NCBI GenBank assembly: GCA_026989435.1
Contig: JALSJI010000044.1
Location: forward strand, 1-64,000
Direction of reading: 5' to 3'
DNA length: 64,000 nt
Origin: Sulfurovum sp.
Lineage (GTDB): Bacteria; Campylobacterota; Campylobacteria; Campylobacterales; Sulfurovaceae
Position numbers and translations under genes: made by a program. Shown here piece after piece: positions 28,119 to 45,968 of the stretch. The notes beneath the pieces are model-generated. The model had not been told where the DNA came from, made no database searches, and saw only the letters and a list, made by a program, of their open reading frames with translations. Numbering within the stretch: the first letter of the stretch is position 1; the number at the start of each line of letters is the position of its first letter.

Positions 28119-28649
28119 ATGGCTTTCCAATGGTATGCAATACAAACATATTCAGGCTCTGAACAATCTGTAAAAAGAGCGATTGAACAACTAGTGAAAG
28201 ATCATGGTATCGAAGAAAAACTTGAACGTGTTGTGGTCCCGACCGAAGAGGTTATAGAGGTAAAAAACGGTGAAAAAAAGATTACAGAACGGACATTGTA
28301 TTCGGGGTATGCTTTCGCACATATAGATCTGGATACGGATCTTTGGCATAAAATACAGTCTTTGCCAAGAGTATCTAGATTTATCGGTGAACAAAAGACG
28401 CCTACTGCCCTAACAGAGGCAGATATCAAAAATATTTTGGACAAAATGGAGAATAAAGCCGCTCCTCGTCCAAAAGTCGATTTTGAGACAGGAGAGATGG
28501 TGCGTATTATAGACGGTCCTTTTTCCAATTTTACAGGCATGGTGGAAGAGTATGATCTTGATCATGGTAAATTAAAGTTAAATGTTTCAATTTTTGGAAG
28601 AAATACACCGGTAGAGATACTCTATACGCAAGTAGAAAAAATTATTTAA
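28119..28649 (+). CDS. nusG: Transcription termination/antitermination factor NusG
   Basis: QWYAIQTYSGSEQSVKRAI...YSGYAFAHIDL...VRIIDGPFSNFTGMVEEYD. Confidence 0.96.
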   Translation: MAFQWYAIQTYSGSEQSVKRAIEQLVKDHGIEEKLERVVVPTEEVIEVKNGEKKITERTLYSGYAFAHIDLDTDLWHKIQSLPRVSRFIGEQKTPTALTEADIKNILDKMENKAAPRPKVDFETGEMVRIIDGPFSNFTGMVEEYDLDHGKLKLNVSIFGRNTPVEILYTQVEKII

Positions 28650-28685
28650 TCTGAAAATAGTTTAAATTATACATAAGGAAAATAG

Positions 28686-29111
28686 ATGGCAAAAAAAATA
28701 GCTGAAAAGTTTAAAATGATGATTCCTGCCGGTCAAGCGAATCCATCGCCTCCGGTTGGTCCTGCTTTAGGGCAGCGTGGTGTGAATATTATGGAATTTT
28801 GTAAAGCATTCAACGAAAAAACAAAAGAGATGATGGGTTTTAAAGTACCTGTTATCGTTACCGTATATGTTGATAAAAGTTTTACAATGGAGATTAAGCA
28901 ACCGCCTGCATCCGAACTTATATTAAAAGCAGCAGGTCTTAAAAAGGGTACGGACAACCCTCTTACTAATAAAGTCGGTACAATTACAAAAGCAAAGCTT
29001 GATGAAATCATTGAGAGAAAAATTGTGGATATGAATACCAATGATAAAGAGATGGCGGCAAAAATTATTGCCGGAACATGCAGAAGCATGGGTGTCGAAA
29101 TAGTAGACTAG
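28686..29111 (+). CDS. rplK: 50S ribosomal protein L11
   Basis: [35 protein letters not shown]. Confidence 0.97.
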   Translation: MAKKIAEKFKMMIPAGQANPSPPVGPALGQRGVNIMEFCKAFNEKTKEMMGFKVPVIVTVYVDKSFTMEIKQPPASELILKAAGLKKGTDNPLTNKVGTITKAKLDEIIERKIVDMNTNDKEMAAKIIAGTCRSMGVEIVD

Positions 29112-29184
29112 CATAGTTTAAACAGAGAAAAAATCTTTAACCACATGATGTAAAAAATGTGGGAGCATAAAAGCGGAGAATAAA

Positions 29185-29889
29185 ATGGCAAAGAAACCAA
29201 GTAAAAGAAGAGAAGCACTACTCAAGCTAATAGACGTGAATAAAGAGTATAGTGTCGATGAGGCAATGAAAACGCTTAAAAATCTTAAATCGGCGAAGTT
29301 TGATGAGACTGTGGAGGTGGCACTTCACTTAAACGTCGATCCAAGACATGCAGATCAGATGGTAAGAGGTTCGGTTGTTCTTCCCAATGGTACAGGAAAG
29401 AAGGTACGTGTAGCCGTATTTGCAAAAGATGCAAAAGCTGACGAAGCAAAGGAAGCAGGGGCAGATATTGTTGGTGCCGAGGATTTAATTGAAGAGATTC
29501 AGTCCGGAAAAATTGATTTTGATATTGTAATTTCAACGCCTGATATGATGGGTATATTAGGAAAGGTAGCCAGAATTCTGGGTCCAAAAGGTCTGATGCC
29601 AAATCCTAAAACGGGAACGGTGACAATGGATATTGCTAAAGCTGTCAAAAATGCAAAAGGCGGTCAGGTAAATTTCAAGGTAGATAAAAAGGGTAATATC
29701 CATGCAGGTATAGGTAAGATCTCTTTTTCTGAAGAGGCGATTAAAGAGAATTTTATTACATTTATAGAGATGATTAATAGGGTGAAGCCGGCATCTGCAA
29801 AAGGCAGATATATTACAAATGGGGCTATTTCTCTTACCATGAGTCCCGCAATAAGACTTGATACAGCTGAGTTGTTGGAGATAAAATAA
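29185..29889 (+). CDS. rplA: 50S ribosomal protein L1
   Basis: [35 protein letters not shown]...[14 protein letters not shown]. Confidence 0.97.
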   Translation: MAKKPSKRREALLKLIDVNKEYSVDEAMKTLKNLKSAKFDETVEVALHLNVDPRHADQMVRGSVVLPNGTGKKVRVAVFAKDAKADEAKEAGADIVGAEDLIEEIQSGKIDFDIVISTPDMMGILGKVARILGPKGLMPNPKTGTVTMDIAKAVKNAKGGQVNFKVDKKGNIHAGIGKISFSEEAIKENFITFIEMINRVKPASAKGRYITNGAISLTMSPAIRLDTAELLEIK

Positions 29890-29920
29890 GAGAAAGAGAC
29901 TCTGCTCTCTTGCTTTATTT

Positions 29921-29952
29921 TCAAACAAACATTAAATTTAATGTTTGTTTGA
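29921..29952. other. 32-nt perfect palindrome between rplA and rplJ
   Basis: TCAAACAAACATTAAATTTAATGTTTGTTTGA is identical to its reverse complement. Confidence 0.85.
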
Positions 29953-29994
29953 GGGTAATTTTACTTCTCAACAGAACCATTTTGGTTCATATCT

Positions 29995-30090
29995 TAGATT
30001 TAAGACAAAAGGGGCGAAAGCTTAATCCGTCTACTTGAAGAGTAGGCATGTAGGAATTGTGTATTTACTCCTATACCCTTTTGGAAATCG
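29995..30090 (+). ncRNA. Probable L10 leader (rplJL autoregulatory mRNA structure)
   Basis: Located upstream of rplJ; closing pair AAAAGGG/CCCTTTT, internal hairpin around GTCTACTTGAAGAGTAGGC. Confidence 0.5.
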
Positions 30091-30102
30091 GAAGGAGAAA
30101 AG

Positions 30103-30588
30103 ATGACCAGAACTAGAAAAGAAGAGTTGGTTTCAGAGATGACAGCGGCATTTAAAGATGCTGGTGCCATTATTGTCTGTGATTACAAGGGCATGACGGT
30201 TGAAAATCTTGAAGTTGTAAGAAATCTTGCAAAAGATGAAGATACCAAGGTCAAAGTGATTAAAAACAGACTGGCACGTATTGCATTGAAAAATGCCGGA
30301 TGTGAAGATATTGAACTTAAAGATACCAACCTTGTTATCTGGGGTAAAACGCAAGTTTTACCTTGTAAAATTGCAGATAAAGCAGCTACGCAATTTAAAA
30401 ACAGTTTTGTGATTAAGACAGGTCTCATTGAAGGTAAAGTCGCTAGTATGGATACCATTATGGCAATGGCTAAACTACCTACTAGAGATGAGCTTATCGG
30501 GATGCTTCTTAATGTCTGGAATGCGCCGGTGCAAAATTTTACTATCGGTATGCAGGCACTTGCAAGAAAAAAAGAAGAAGAGAACTAG
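30103..30588 (+). CDS. rplJ: 50S ribosomal protein L10
   Basis: MTRTRKEELVSEMTAAFKDAGAIIVCDYKGMTVENLEVVRNLAK...KVIKNRLARIAL. Confidence 0.95.
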   Translation: MTRTRKEELVSEMTAAFKDAGAIIVCDYKGMTVENLEVVRNLAKDEDTKVKVIKNRLARIALKNAGCEDIELKDTNLVIWGKTQVLPCKIADKAATQFKNSFVIKTGLIEGKVASMDTIMAMAKLPTRDELIGMLLNVWNAPVQNFTIGMQALARKKEEEN

Positions 30589-30693
30589 TCGGGGCGTAAT
30601 TTATTGTTACAGTTGACTCGATAGAGGTGGAGAGATGAAACTCTCTTGAAGAGATGAAAGATATTTAAAAATTATGATTTTAAGGAAGATATG

Positions 30694-31071
30694 ATGGCAA
30701 TAACTAAAGAAGATGTATTAGAGTTTATTTCAAACATGTCGGTATTAGAGCTTTCTGAGCTAGTAAAAGAGTTTGAAGAAAAATTTGGTGTATCTGCTCA
30801 GGCGACTGTAGTAGCTGCAGGCGGAGCTGCTACAGGCGGAGCTGCTGCAGAGGAAGAACAAACTGAATTCAATGTTGTTCTTACAGATCCGGGTGAGAAA
30901 AAAATTAATGCGATTAAAGTGGTAAGAGCTATTACGGGATTAGGACTCAAAGAGGCAAAAGCTGCTGTTGAAGAGACACCATCTGTACTTAAAGAGGGTG
31001 TCTCAAAAGAAGAAGGAGAAGAGATGAAAAAGCAGATAGAAGAAGCCGGTGCCAAGTGTGAACTGAAATAG
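30694..31071 (+). CDS. rplL: 50S ribosomal protein L7/L12
   Basis: [35 protein letters not shown]...[24 protein letters not shown]. Confidence 0.97.
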   Translation: MAITKEDVLEFISNMSVLELSELVKEFEEKFGVSAQATVVAAGGAATGGAAAEEEQTEFNVVLTDPGEKKINAIKVVRAITGLGLKEAKAAVEETPSVLKEGVSKEEGEEMKKQIEEAGAKCELK

Positions 31072-31196
31072 TATTTAGGTTATTTGAGATTAAATCGTCT
31101 GATTTGGTCTCAAGCTTTGATATAGTTAAAAGCTATTTGGAGACATTCTCATACCCTCCATCAATAGTTTCTTTGTGTATCAAGCGATATTAGTAG

Positions 31197-39927
<8,731 letters not shown>

Positions 39928-39934
39928 CTGTCTT

Positions 39935-39960
39935 ACTGCTCCTATTTAGGTAGGGGTAGT
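39935..39960 (+). terminator. Probable rho-independent terminator after rpoC
   Basis: ACTGCTCCTA-TTTAGG-TAGGGGTAGT stem (two G-U pairs) followed by T-rich sequence. Confidence 0.5.
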
Positions 39961-40150
39961 TTGTGGTTTTCTAGGTTTTTTGCTTTTGATGATGAAAGAA
40001 AAAGTAAAGGACTTTTCGATATAATATGCCTCCAAAAATCTCTATTGCATAAAATTGGATAAAAATCTTTAATGTGCAATAATATGGTGTAAGAATCAGG
40101 ATTTAAAAAATGATATCAATTCAAACCAATATATTAAGAAAGGAAATAGT

Positions 40151-40525
40151 TTGCCTACCATCAACCAATTGATTCGTAAAGAACGAAAAAAGCAGGTGAA
40201 AAAATCAAAATCTCCTGCACTTGAAAGCTGCCCTCAAAGAAGAGGTGTCTGTACGAGGGTGTATACAACAACACCTAAAAAACCGAACTCTGCATTGAGA
40301 AAAGTTGCAAAAGTAAGATTGACATCAGGCTATGAGGTGATCTCATATATTGGCGGTGAGGGTCATAACCTTCAGGAGCACTCGATTGTACTTGTACGTG
40401 GCGGAAGGGTAAAAGATTTACCGGGGGTAAAGTATCATATTGTACGTGGTGCGTTGGATACAGCGGGTGTCCAGGGAAGAACCGTTGCCAGATCCAAGTA
40501 TGGTACAAAAAGACCTAAAAAGTAA
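40151..40525 (+). CDS. rpsL: 30S ribosomal protein S12 (TTG start)
   Basis: [55 protein letters not shown]. Confidence 0.98.
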   Translation: MPTINQLIRKERKKQVKKSKSPALESCPQRRGVCTRVYTTTPKKPNSALRKVAKVRLTSGYEVISYIGGEGHNLQEHSIVLVRGGRVKDLPGVKYHIVRGALDTAGVQGRTVARSKYGTKRPKK

Positions 40526-40635
40526 ATAGAGAGCAGTTACTTTTATATAAGAAGTGAGAGCTAATCACCATTGAGTATCAGTAGAGACTGAGAAGAGAAA
40601 GACAGAAATTTGCTAGAAATTTTTGAGTAAATTAA

Positions 40636-41121
<486 letters not shown>

Positions 41122-41133
41122 GGAAATAGCGTT

Positions 41134-43224
41134 ATGGCGAGAACACATAAACTTGAAGATGTAAGAAATATCGGTATTGCGGCACATATAGATGCAGGAA
41201 AAACAACAACTACAGAGAGAATTCTATTCTATACAGGGGTAGAGCATAAAATCGGTGAGGTGCATGACGGTGCAGCTACAATGGACTGGATGGAGCAAGA
41301 GCAAGAGAGAGGAATCACGATTACTTCGGCAGCAACTACTTGTGAGTGGTTAGGTAAACAGATTAATATTATTGACACTCCGGGACACGTTGATTTTACC
41401 ATCGAAGTGGAACGCTCTATGAGAGTACTTGACGGTGCCGTATCTGTCTTCTGTGCAGTTGGAGGGGTGCAGCCGCAGTCTGAGACAGTATGGAGACAGA
41501 GAACACGTTACGGTGTGCCTTCGCTTGTTTTTGTAAATAAGATGGATAGAACAGGCGCTGATTTTTTAGAAGTAGAGAGACAGATTAGAGAACGACTCAA
41601 AGGAAATCCGCTTATTATTCAGCTTCCTATCGGGTCAGAAGAGAATTTTGAGGGTGTGATTGATTTAGTAAAAATGAAAGAAGTGGTATGGGATAAAGAT
41701 GCAGAGATGGGATCTGCATACCATGAACAAGAGATTCGCGATGAGATGAAAGCACAAGCTGAAGAGTATCGCGAAAAGCTTATTGAGGGCATTTCAGAAG
41801 TAGACGGTAACGAAGAGCTTATGGAAAAGTATATGGAGGGCGAAGAGCTGACAACAGAAGAGATTATGGCAGGTATTAAATCTGCATGTATCAATATGCA
41901 AGTTGTCCCGATGCTTCCGGGTACAGCGTTTAAAAATAAAGGTGTACAGACATTGCTTGATGCGATTGTCTATTATCTTCCTTCTCCTGTTGAAGCTCCT
42001 GCTATTAAAGGCACCAAGATGGATGATGAAAATGCCGAAGTTACAGTAGAGTCAACAGATGATGGTGAGTTTGCATCGTTGGCATTTAAAATCATGACAG
42101 ATCCGTTTGTGGGTCAATTGACATTTATACGTGTCTATCGTGGATCTTTAGAGTCAGGTTCCTATGTGCTTAATTCTACAAAAGGTAAAAAAGAGCGTAT
42201 TGGTCGTATTATGAAAATGCACGCTATTAAACGTGAAGAGGTACAAGAGATATATGCAGGTGAGATTGGTGCGGTTGTAGGCCTTAAAAATACAACTACA
42301 GGAGATACACTCTGTTCAGAAAAAGACAAAGTGATTTTAGAGAGAATGGATTTTCCGGATCCTGTTATTTCTGTGGCTGTTGAGCCTAAAACAAAAGCAG
42401 ATCAAGAAAAAATGGGACTTGCGCTTGGAAAACTGGCTGCTGAAGACCCTTCATTTAGGGTAAGCACGGATGAGGAGTCAGGGCAGACTATTATCTCCGG
42501 GATGGGTGAGTTGCATTTAGAGATTATTGTCGATAGGATGAAAAGGGAATTTAAGGTTGAAGCAGAAGTGGGAGCCCCGCAGGTGGCATACCGTGAGACT
42601 ATCAGAACATCGGTAGAGCAAGAGTACAAATATGCGAAACAATCTGGCGGTCGTGGACAGTTTGGGCACGTGTTCCTTAAAATTGAGCCGCTTGAGCCGG
42701 GAAGCGGCTATGAATTTGTAGATGAAATTAAGGGTGGGGTTGTTCCAAAAGAGTTTATCGGTCCCGTAGACAAAGGTATTCAAGAAGCAATGCAGAGAGG
42801 GATTCAGGCAGGATATCCCGTGGAAGACGTGAAAGTTACCCTGTATGACGGAAGCTATCATGATGTCGACTCTTCTGAGATGGCATTTAAACTTGCAGGT
42901 TCTATGGGATTTAGAGAGGGTGCAAAAAAAGCAAATCCTGTTATTTTGGAACCTATGATGAAAGTAGAAGTAGAGGTACCGGAGGAGTTTATGGGCGACG
43001 TGATTGGCGATGTCGCCAAAAGACGCGGTCAAGTATCCGGTATGGATGATAGAGCAGGTAACAAAATCGTGAATGCCTTTGTGCCGCTTTCTGAAATGTT
43101 TGGTTACTCAACTGATTTACGTTCTATGACGCAAGGACGTGCAACCTATGCGATGGAGTTTGACCACTATGAAGAGGTACCGCAGAATGTGGCAAAAGAG
43201 ATTATCGAAAAGAGAAATAGTTAA
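41134..43224 (+). CDS. fusA: Translation elongation factor G
   Basis: [41 protein letters not shown]. Confidence 0.98.
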   Translation: MARTHKLEDVRNIGIAAHIDAGKTTTTERILFYTGVEHKIGEVHDGAATMDWMEQEQERGITITSAATTCEWLGKQINIIDTPGHVDFTIEVERSMRVLDGAVSVFCAVGGVQPQSETVWRQRTRYGVPSLVFVNKMDRTGADFLEVERQIRERLKGNPLIIQLPIGSEENFEGVIDLVKMKEVVWDKDAEMGSAYHEQEIRDEMKAQAEEYREKLIEGISEVDGNEELMEKYMEGEELTTEEIMAGIKSACINMQVVPMLPGTAFKNKGVQTLLDAIVYYLPSPVEAPAIKGTKMDDENAEVTVESTDDGEFASLAFKIMTDPFVGQLTFIRVYRGSLESGSYVLNSTKGKKERIGRIMKMHAIKREEVQEIYAGEIGAVVGLKNTTTGDTLCSEKDKVILERMDFPDPVISVAVEPKTKADQEKMGLALGKLAAEDPSFRVSTDEESGQTIISGMGELHLEIIVDRMKREFKVEAEVGAPQVAYRETIRTSVEQEYKYAKQSGGRGQFGHVFLKIEPLEPGSGYEFVDEIKGGVVPKEFIGPVDKGIQEAMQRGIQAGYPVEDVKVTLYDGSYHDVDSSEMAFKLAGSMGFREGAKKANPVILEPMMKVEVEVPEEFMGDVIGDVAKRRGQVSGMDDRAGNKIVNAFVPLSEMFGYSTDLRSMTQGRATYAMEFDHYEEVPQNVAKEIIEKRNS

Positions 43225-43251
43225 TCTTTTATAGTATTTTACTTTACTTTT

Positions 43252-43284
43252 GAAGAAGTGTATTGTACTAAGGTACACTCCTTC
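43252..43284 (+). terminator. Hairpin downstream of fusA (possible terminator)
   Basis: GAAGAAGTGTA...TACACTCCTTC inverted repeat. Confidence 0.4.
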
Positions 43285-43436
43285 AGCATACCCTAACAAG
43301 GTATAAAAAATCCCTACCTAAGTCCAAATTATTTCATCTAAACTTAAAGTAGAATTCAAAAATATTTTATCTATAAAAAATAAATGATGAGAAGCAACGT
43401 CATATCTTTGTCTATAAAGGTATAACGTAACTGTAT

Positions 43437-43778
43437 TTAGCTATAGATAGATTCTTTTCCGAATTCTACGGTAAGTAGGGCATAAAAGAGAGCTCTATAC
43501 TTGTTTTTGTTTGAGCTTCCCATTTTTTTACAAACTTTTTTGATAGCATCATCATATTTTGTATCATTATAAGGAACCTGTATTTTTCCGGCTAAAAAGC
43601 TTTTTTTGACAGTATCAAGTTCGCTTTTATCCGAGCATGAAACAAGTTCGGTGTCTGTTTTATAGATAACAGGTCCTAATGCGGTAGTTACTTTTTCTAT
43701 GAGTTCATCGGATAAACCTAAATTCAATTCTTTGTTTACTTTTTTGTAAAGGGCTAATTTTTCTGCTTTTGTTGCCAT
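43437..43778 (-). CDS. DUF2853-like small protein
   Basis: KAEKLALYKKVNKELNLGLSDELIEKVTTALGPVIYKTDTELVSCSDKSELDTVKKSFL. Confidence 0.75.
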   Translation of the reverse strand: MATKAEKLALYKKVNKELNLGLSDELIEKVTTALGPVIYKTDTELVSCSDKSELDTVKKSFLAGKIQVPYNDTKYDDAIKKVCKKMGSSNKNKYRALFYALLTVEFGKESIYS

Positions 43779-43831
43779 TTTTTTCCTTTGAATAAGATTT
43801 TATTTCCTTTAATTATAACCATAAATTTTAT

Positions 43832-44068
43832 TTAGGTCAAATATTTTGGATTTTGGGCAAAGAGTAGCCAGTTCATATTGAGTTTGTTCTGTTTTGCAAA
43901 GAAGGCTAACGACTCATAAGGAATTTTTTTCCGTTTTTTAATTACAGCATAGTTTTTGGGGTCTATTTTTAATGCCAGTGCTACTTCTTTATCTAATACT
44001 TTTTGTTTATTTGTTTGCTTTGAGAGTATATTTTTTACTCTCTGCATGACTTCACAAAAATCTATCAT
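43832..44068 (-). CDS. Small CI-type HTH protein, paralog of the S24 regulator N-terminus, no peptidase domain
   Basis: MIDFCEVMQRVKNILSKQTNKQKVLDKEVALALKIDPKNYAVIKKRKKIPYESLAFFAKQNKLNMNWLLFAQ aligns with 16193 ORF (KVFDKDVANALGI...MKKRNSIPY...VNWLFFDQ); start chosen at 44068 because AAAGGA precedes it. Confidence 0.8.
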   Translation of the reverse strand: MIDFCEVMQRVKNILSKQTNKQKVLDKEVALALKIDPKNYAVIKKRKKIPYESLAFFAKQNKLNMNWLLFAQNPKYLT

Positions 44069-44126
44069 AGCAATCCTTTTTTCCAATTTGAACTATGATA
44101 TTCTATTTTGAGGCAAAGAGTTAAAT

Positions 44127-44145
44127 ATATGCCATATTGACATAT
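44127..44145. promoter_or_regulatory. Operator-like 19-bp inverted repeat upstream of small HTH gene
   Basis: ATATGCCATATTGACATAT, identical 19-mer to 23420-23438; 58 nt from start codon. Confidence 0.65.
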
Positions 44146-44157
44146 GTTTATTCCATT

Positions 44158-44535
44158 TTAAATTTTGGAACTGTCTATTTCTATCACGGTATGTACATTG
44201 CCTCTAGGATTGAAATCGGCGATAAGTTTCATAGATTTTGGTGTAAGTTTGGCATAGAGCGTATCATAAATTTCATTGGCAGCATTTTCATGTGAGATGT
44301 ATTGATACATAAATGAATTGATGTAGAGTTTGAGCGCTTTGAGTTCAATGACTTTTTTATCAGGCATATAACTTAGTTTGAGTGTGGCAAAATCGGGATA
44401 ACCTGAACGTGGACAGAGACACATAAACTCAGGGAGTTCTATATTGACGGTATAGTTTTTAGGGTGTTTGTTTGGCCAAAAATTCTCTTCTGCATTGATA
44501 TCGAATTTCCGTATCTCTTGTTCTCCGTATTTCAT
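44158..44535 (-). CDS. queF: NADPH-dependent 7-cyano-7-deazaguanine reductase
   Basis: EFMCLCPRSGYPDFATLKLSYMPDKKVIELKALKLYINSF...HENAANEI; start set to MKYGEQEIRKF. Confidence 0.93.
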   Translation of the reverse strand: MKYGEQEIRKFDINAEENFWPNKHPKNYTVNIELPEFMCLCPRSGYPDFATLKLSYMPDKKVIELKALKLYINSFMYQYISHENAANEIYDTLYAKLTPKSMKLIADFNPRGNVHTVIEIDSSKI

Positions 44536-44546
44536 AGTGTTCTTCC

Positions 44547-45968
44547 TTAATTGTAAGTTTGAATCAGCGCCTGTTCGCTTATTGGGTGACCAATTCCAAA
44601 TCCTTGTACGTATGAGACTCCTAAGGTACTTAATCCATTTTTTTGTTCCTCTTCGTCTACCCATTTAGCGATAGTACGAATATTCAAATCTTTGGACATA
44701 GTGATAAAAGAGGAGAGTATGGTAAGTGTGGTTGTATTGTTTAGGTTTTTTACGTAGCTTTTATCAAACTGTACCATATCAAATTTGAAGTTTTTCATAT
44801 ATTCCATTGAAGCACTCGATGAACCAAAGTTGTCTATACAGATACGGACGCCTTTGGTACGAAATGTTGAAAGTGTTTTGATATATGAGGAGAGGTCATG
44901 GTGTGTTTTCCTCTCATAGAGTTGAATAATAAGTCGCGATGCTTGAATATTGTGTTCTTCCAATAGAGAAAAAAACTTTTCTTGAAAGTATGTGTTTCTT
45001 AATGAAAAGGGAGAGAGATTAAAGGTAAAAGAGATTTTCTCGTCAATGAGAGGCAGTAGTTTAATAATATGCTCAACAAGAGAGAGATCATACTCTATTC
45101 CCATACCGAGTCTATTGATAATAGGTAAATAGACTCTGGGTAAAATCTCTTCCGTGTCCGTTCCTATTAATTTAGAAACTATTTCATAGATCTCAATTTG
45201 TTGTGTTTGGGTATTTTCAAGAGGCCTGAACGACATTTTAAACTTTTTTTGTTTAAGTGCTTCAATAATACTCTGCTCTGTTTTTTTCAATTCTTCAGCA
45301 GGTTTGACCGTATTTGTTTTTTTGCTATTCTCCTCTTCCTCCGTGTTAAGAATATCTTTAAGTTGTCCTAGGATTTGTTCTATATTTTCACCCGTATTGG
45401 TCGCTGCAGAGAAGATGTAATCAACTTCTATTTCATCGATAATGCGATTGTTTTCAATAAATTTTTCAAAAATCTCTTTTACGTCATGGTTCTCTTTGGT
45501 AATGGCAATGAGAAATTCGGCACCATAACGCCTGCCTATAAGCGGATTATGTATACCATACTGGTTTAGGGTGCTATTGAGTCTATGTATAACGGTATAG
45601 AGAAGGTGATCCACTCTATCTGCACTGTAGGTATTATTAATCGTATAGAGGTTGTCAATTACAAGCAAAACAAGTGTTTTTGGTTTGTATTGGTGGAGTT
45701 TGGCGATAAAGGCTTTTTCATTAAAACTTTGTGTCGTGTTGTCGATAATACTCTCTTTAACGCTCATTTCAATTAAGAAGTAATTAAAATAGATGGTAAT
45801 AAAGACAATTGCTGCAATTAAAGAGCTATTCATGAGGTTGAAAGTAAATTTCCCCTCTTGCGTAAAGAGCGAATAAAAGACTAAAAAGGTGAGTAACAGT
45901 ACGGGTATGCCGGCACGAAGAGCCAACTTAAAACGGCGTTCTCTTTCGTTTAATTCTGAGAGTAACAT
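44547..45968 (-). CDS. Membrane-anchored degenerate GGDEF/EAL protein
   Basis: Two N-terminal TM segments, RRYGAEFLIA in place of GGDEF, EAL-like domain with FNLSP, IDNFGSS, YVQGFGIG. Confidence 0.85.
   Translation of the reverse strand: MLLSELNERERRFKLALRAGIPVLLLTFLVFYSLFTQEGKFTFNLMNSSLIAAIVFITIYFNYFLIEMSVKESIIDNTTQSFNEKAFIAKLHQYKPKTLVLLVIDNLYTINNTYSADRVDHLLYTVIHRLNSTLNQYGIHNPLIGRRYGAEFLIAITKENHDVKEIFEKFIENNRIIDEIEVDYIFSAATNTGENIEQILGQLKDILNTEEEENSKKTNTVKPAEELKKTEQSIIEALKQKKFKMSFRPLENTQTQQIEIYEIVSKLIGTDTEEILPRVYLPIINRLGMGIEYDLSLVEHIIKLLPLIDEKISFTFNLSPFSLRNTYFQEKFFSLLEEHNIQASRLIIQLYERKTHHDLSSYIKTLSTFRTKGVRICIDNFGSSSASMEYMKNFKFDMVQFDKSYVKNLNNTTTLTILSSFITMSKDLNIRTIAKWVDEEEQKNGLSTLGVSYVQGFGIGHPISEQALIQTYN

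Noticed and set aside
40151-40153. rpsL TTG start as a potential misannotation or novelty
   Set aside because: S12 N-terminus [10 protein letters not shown] matches exactly from TTG with AAAGGAAA upstream; alternative start codons in ribosomal protein genes are not unusual.
42517-43032. 171-aa minus-strand ORF inside fusA
   Set aside because: Fully antisense to a conserved EF-G region; no start signals and low-complexity translation.
44158-44664. 168-aa version of queF from the ORF track
   Set aside because: First 43 residues are arginine-rich translation of the upstream gene end; QueF-like sequence begins at MKYGEQEIRKF (44535).
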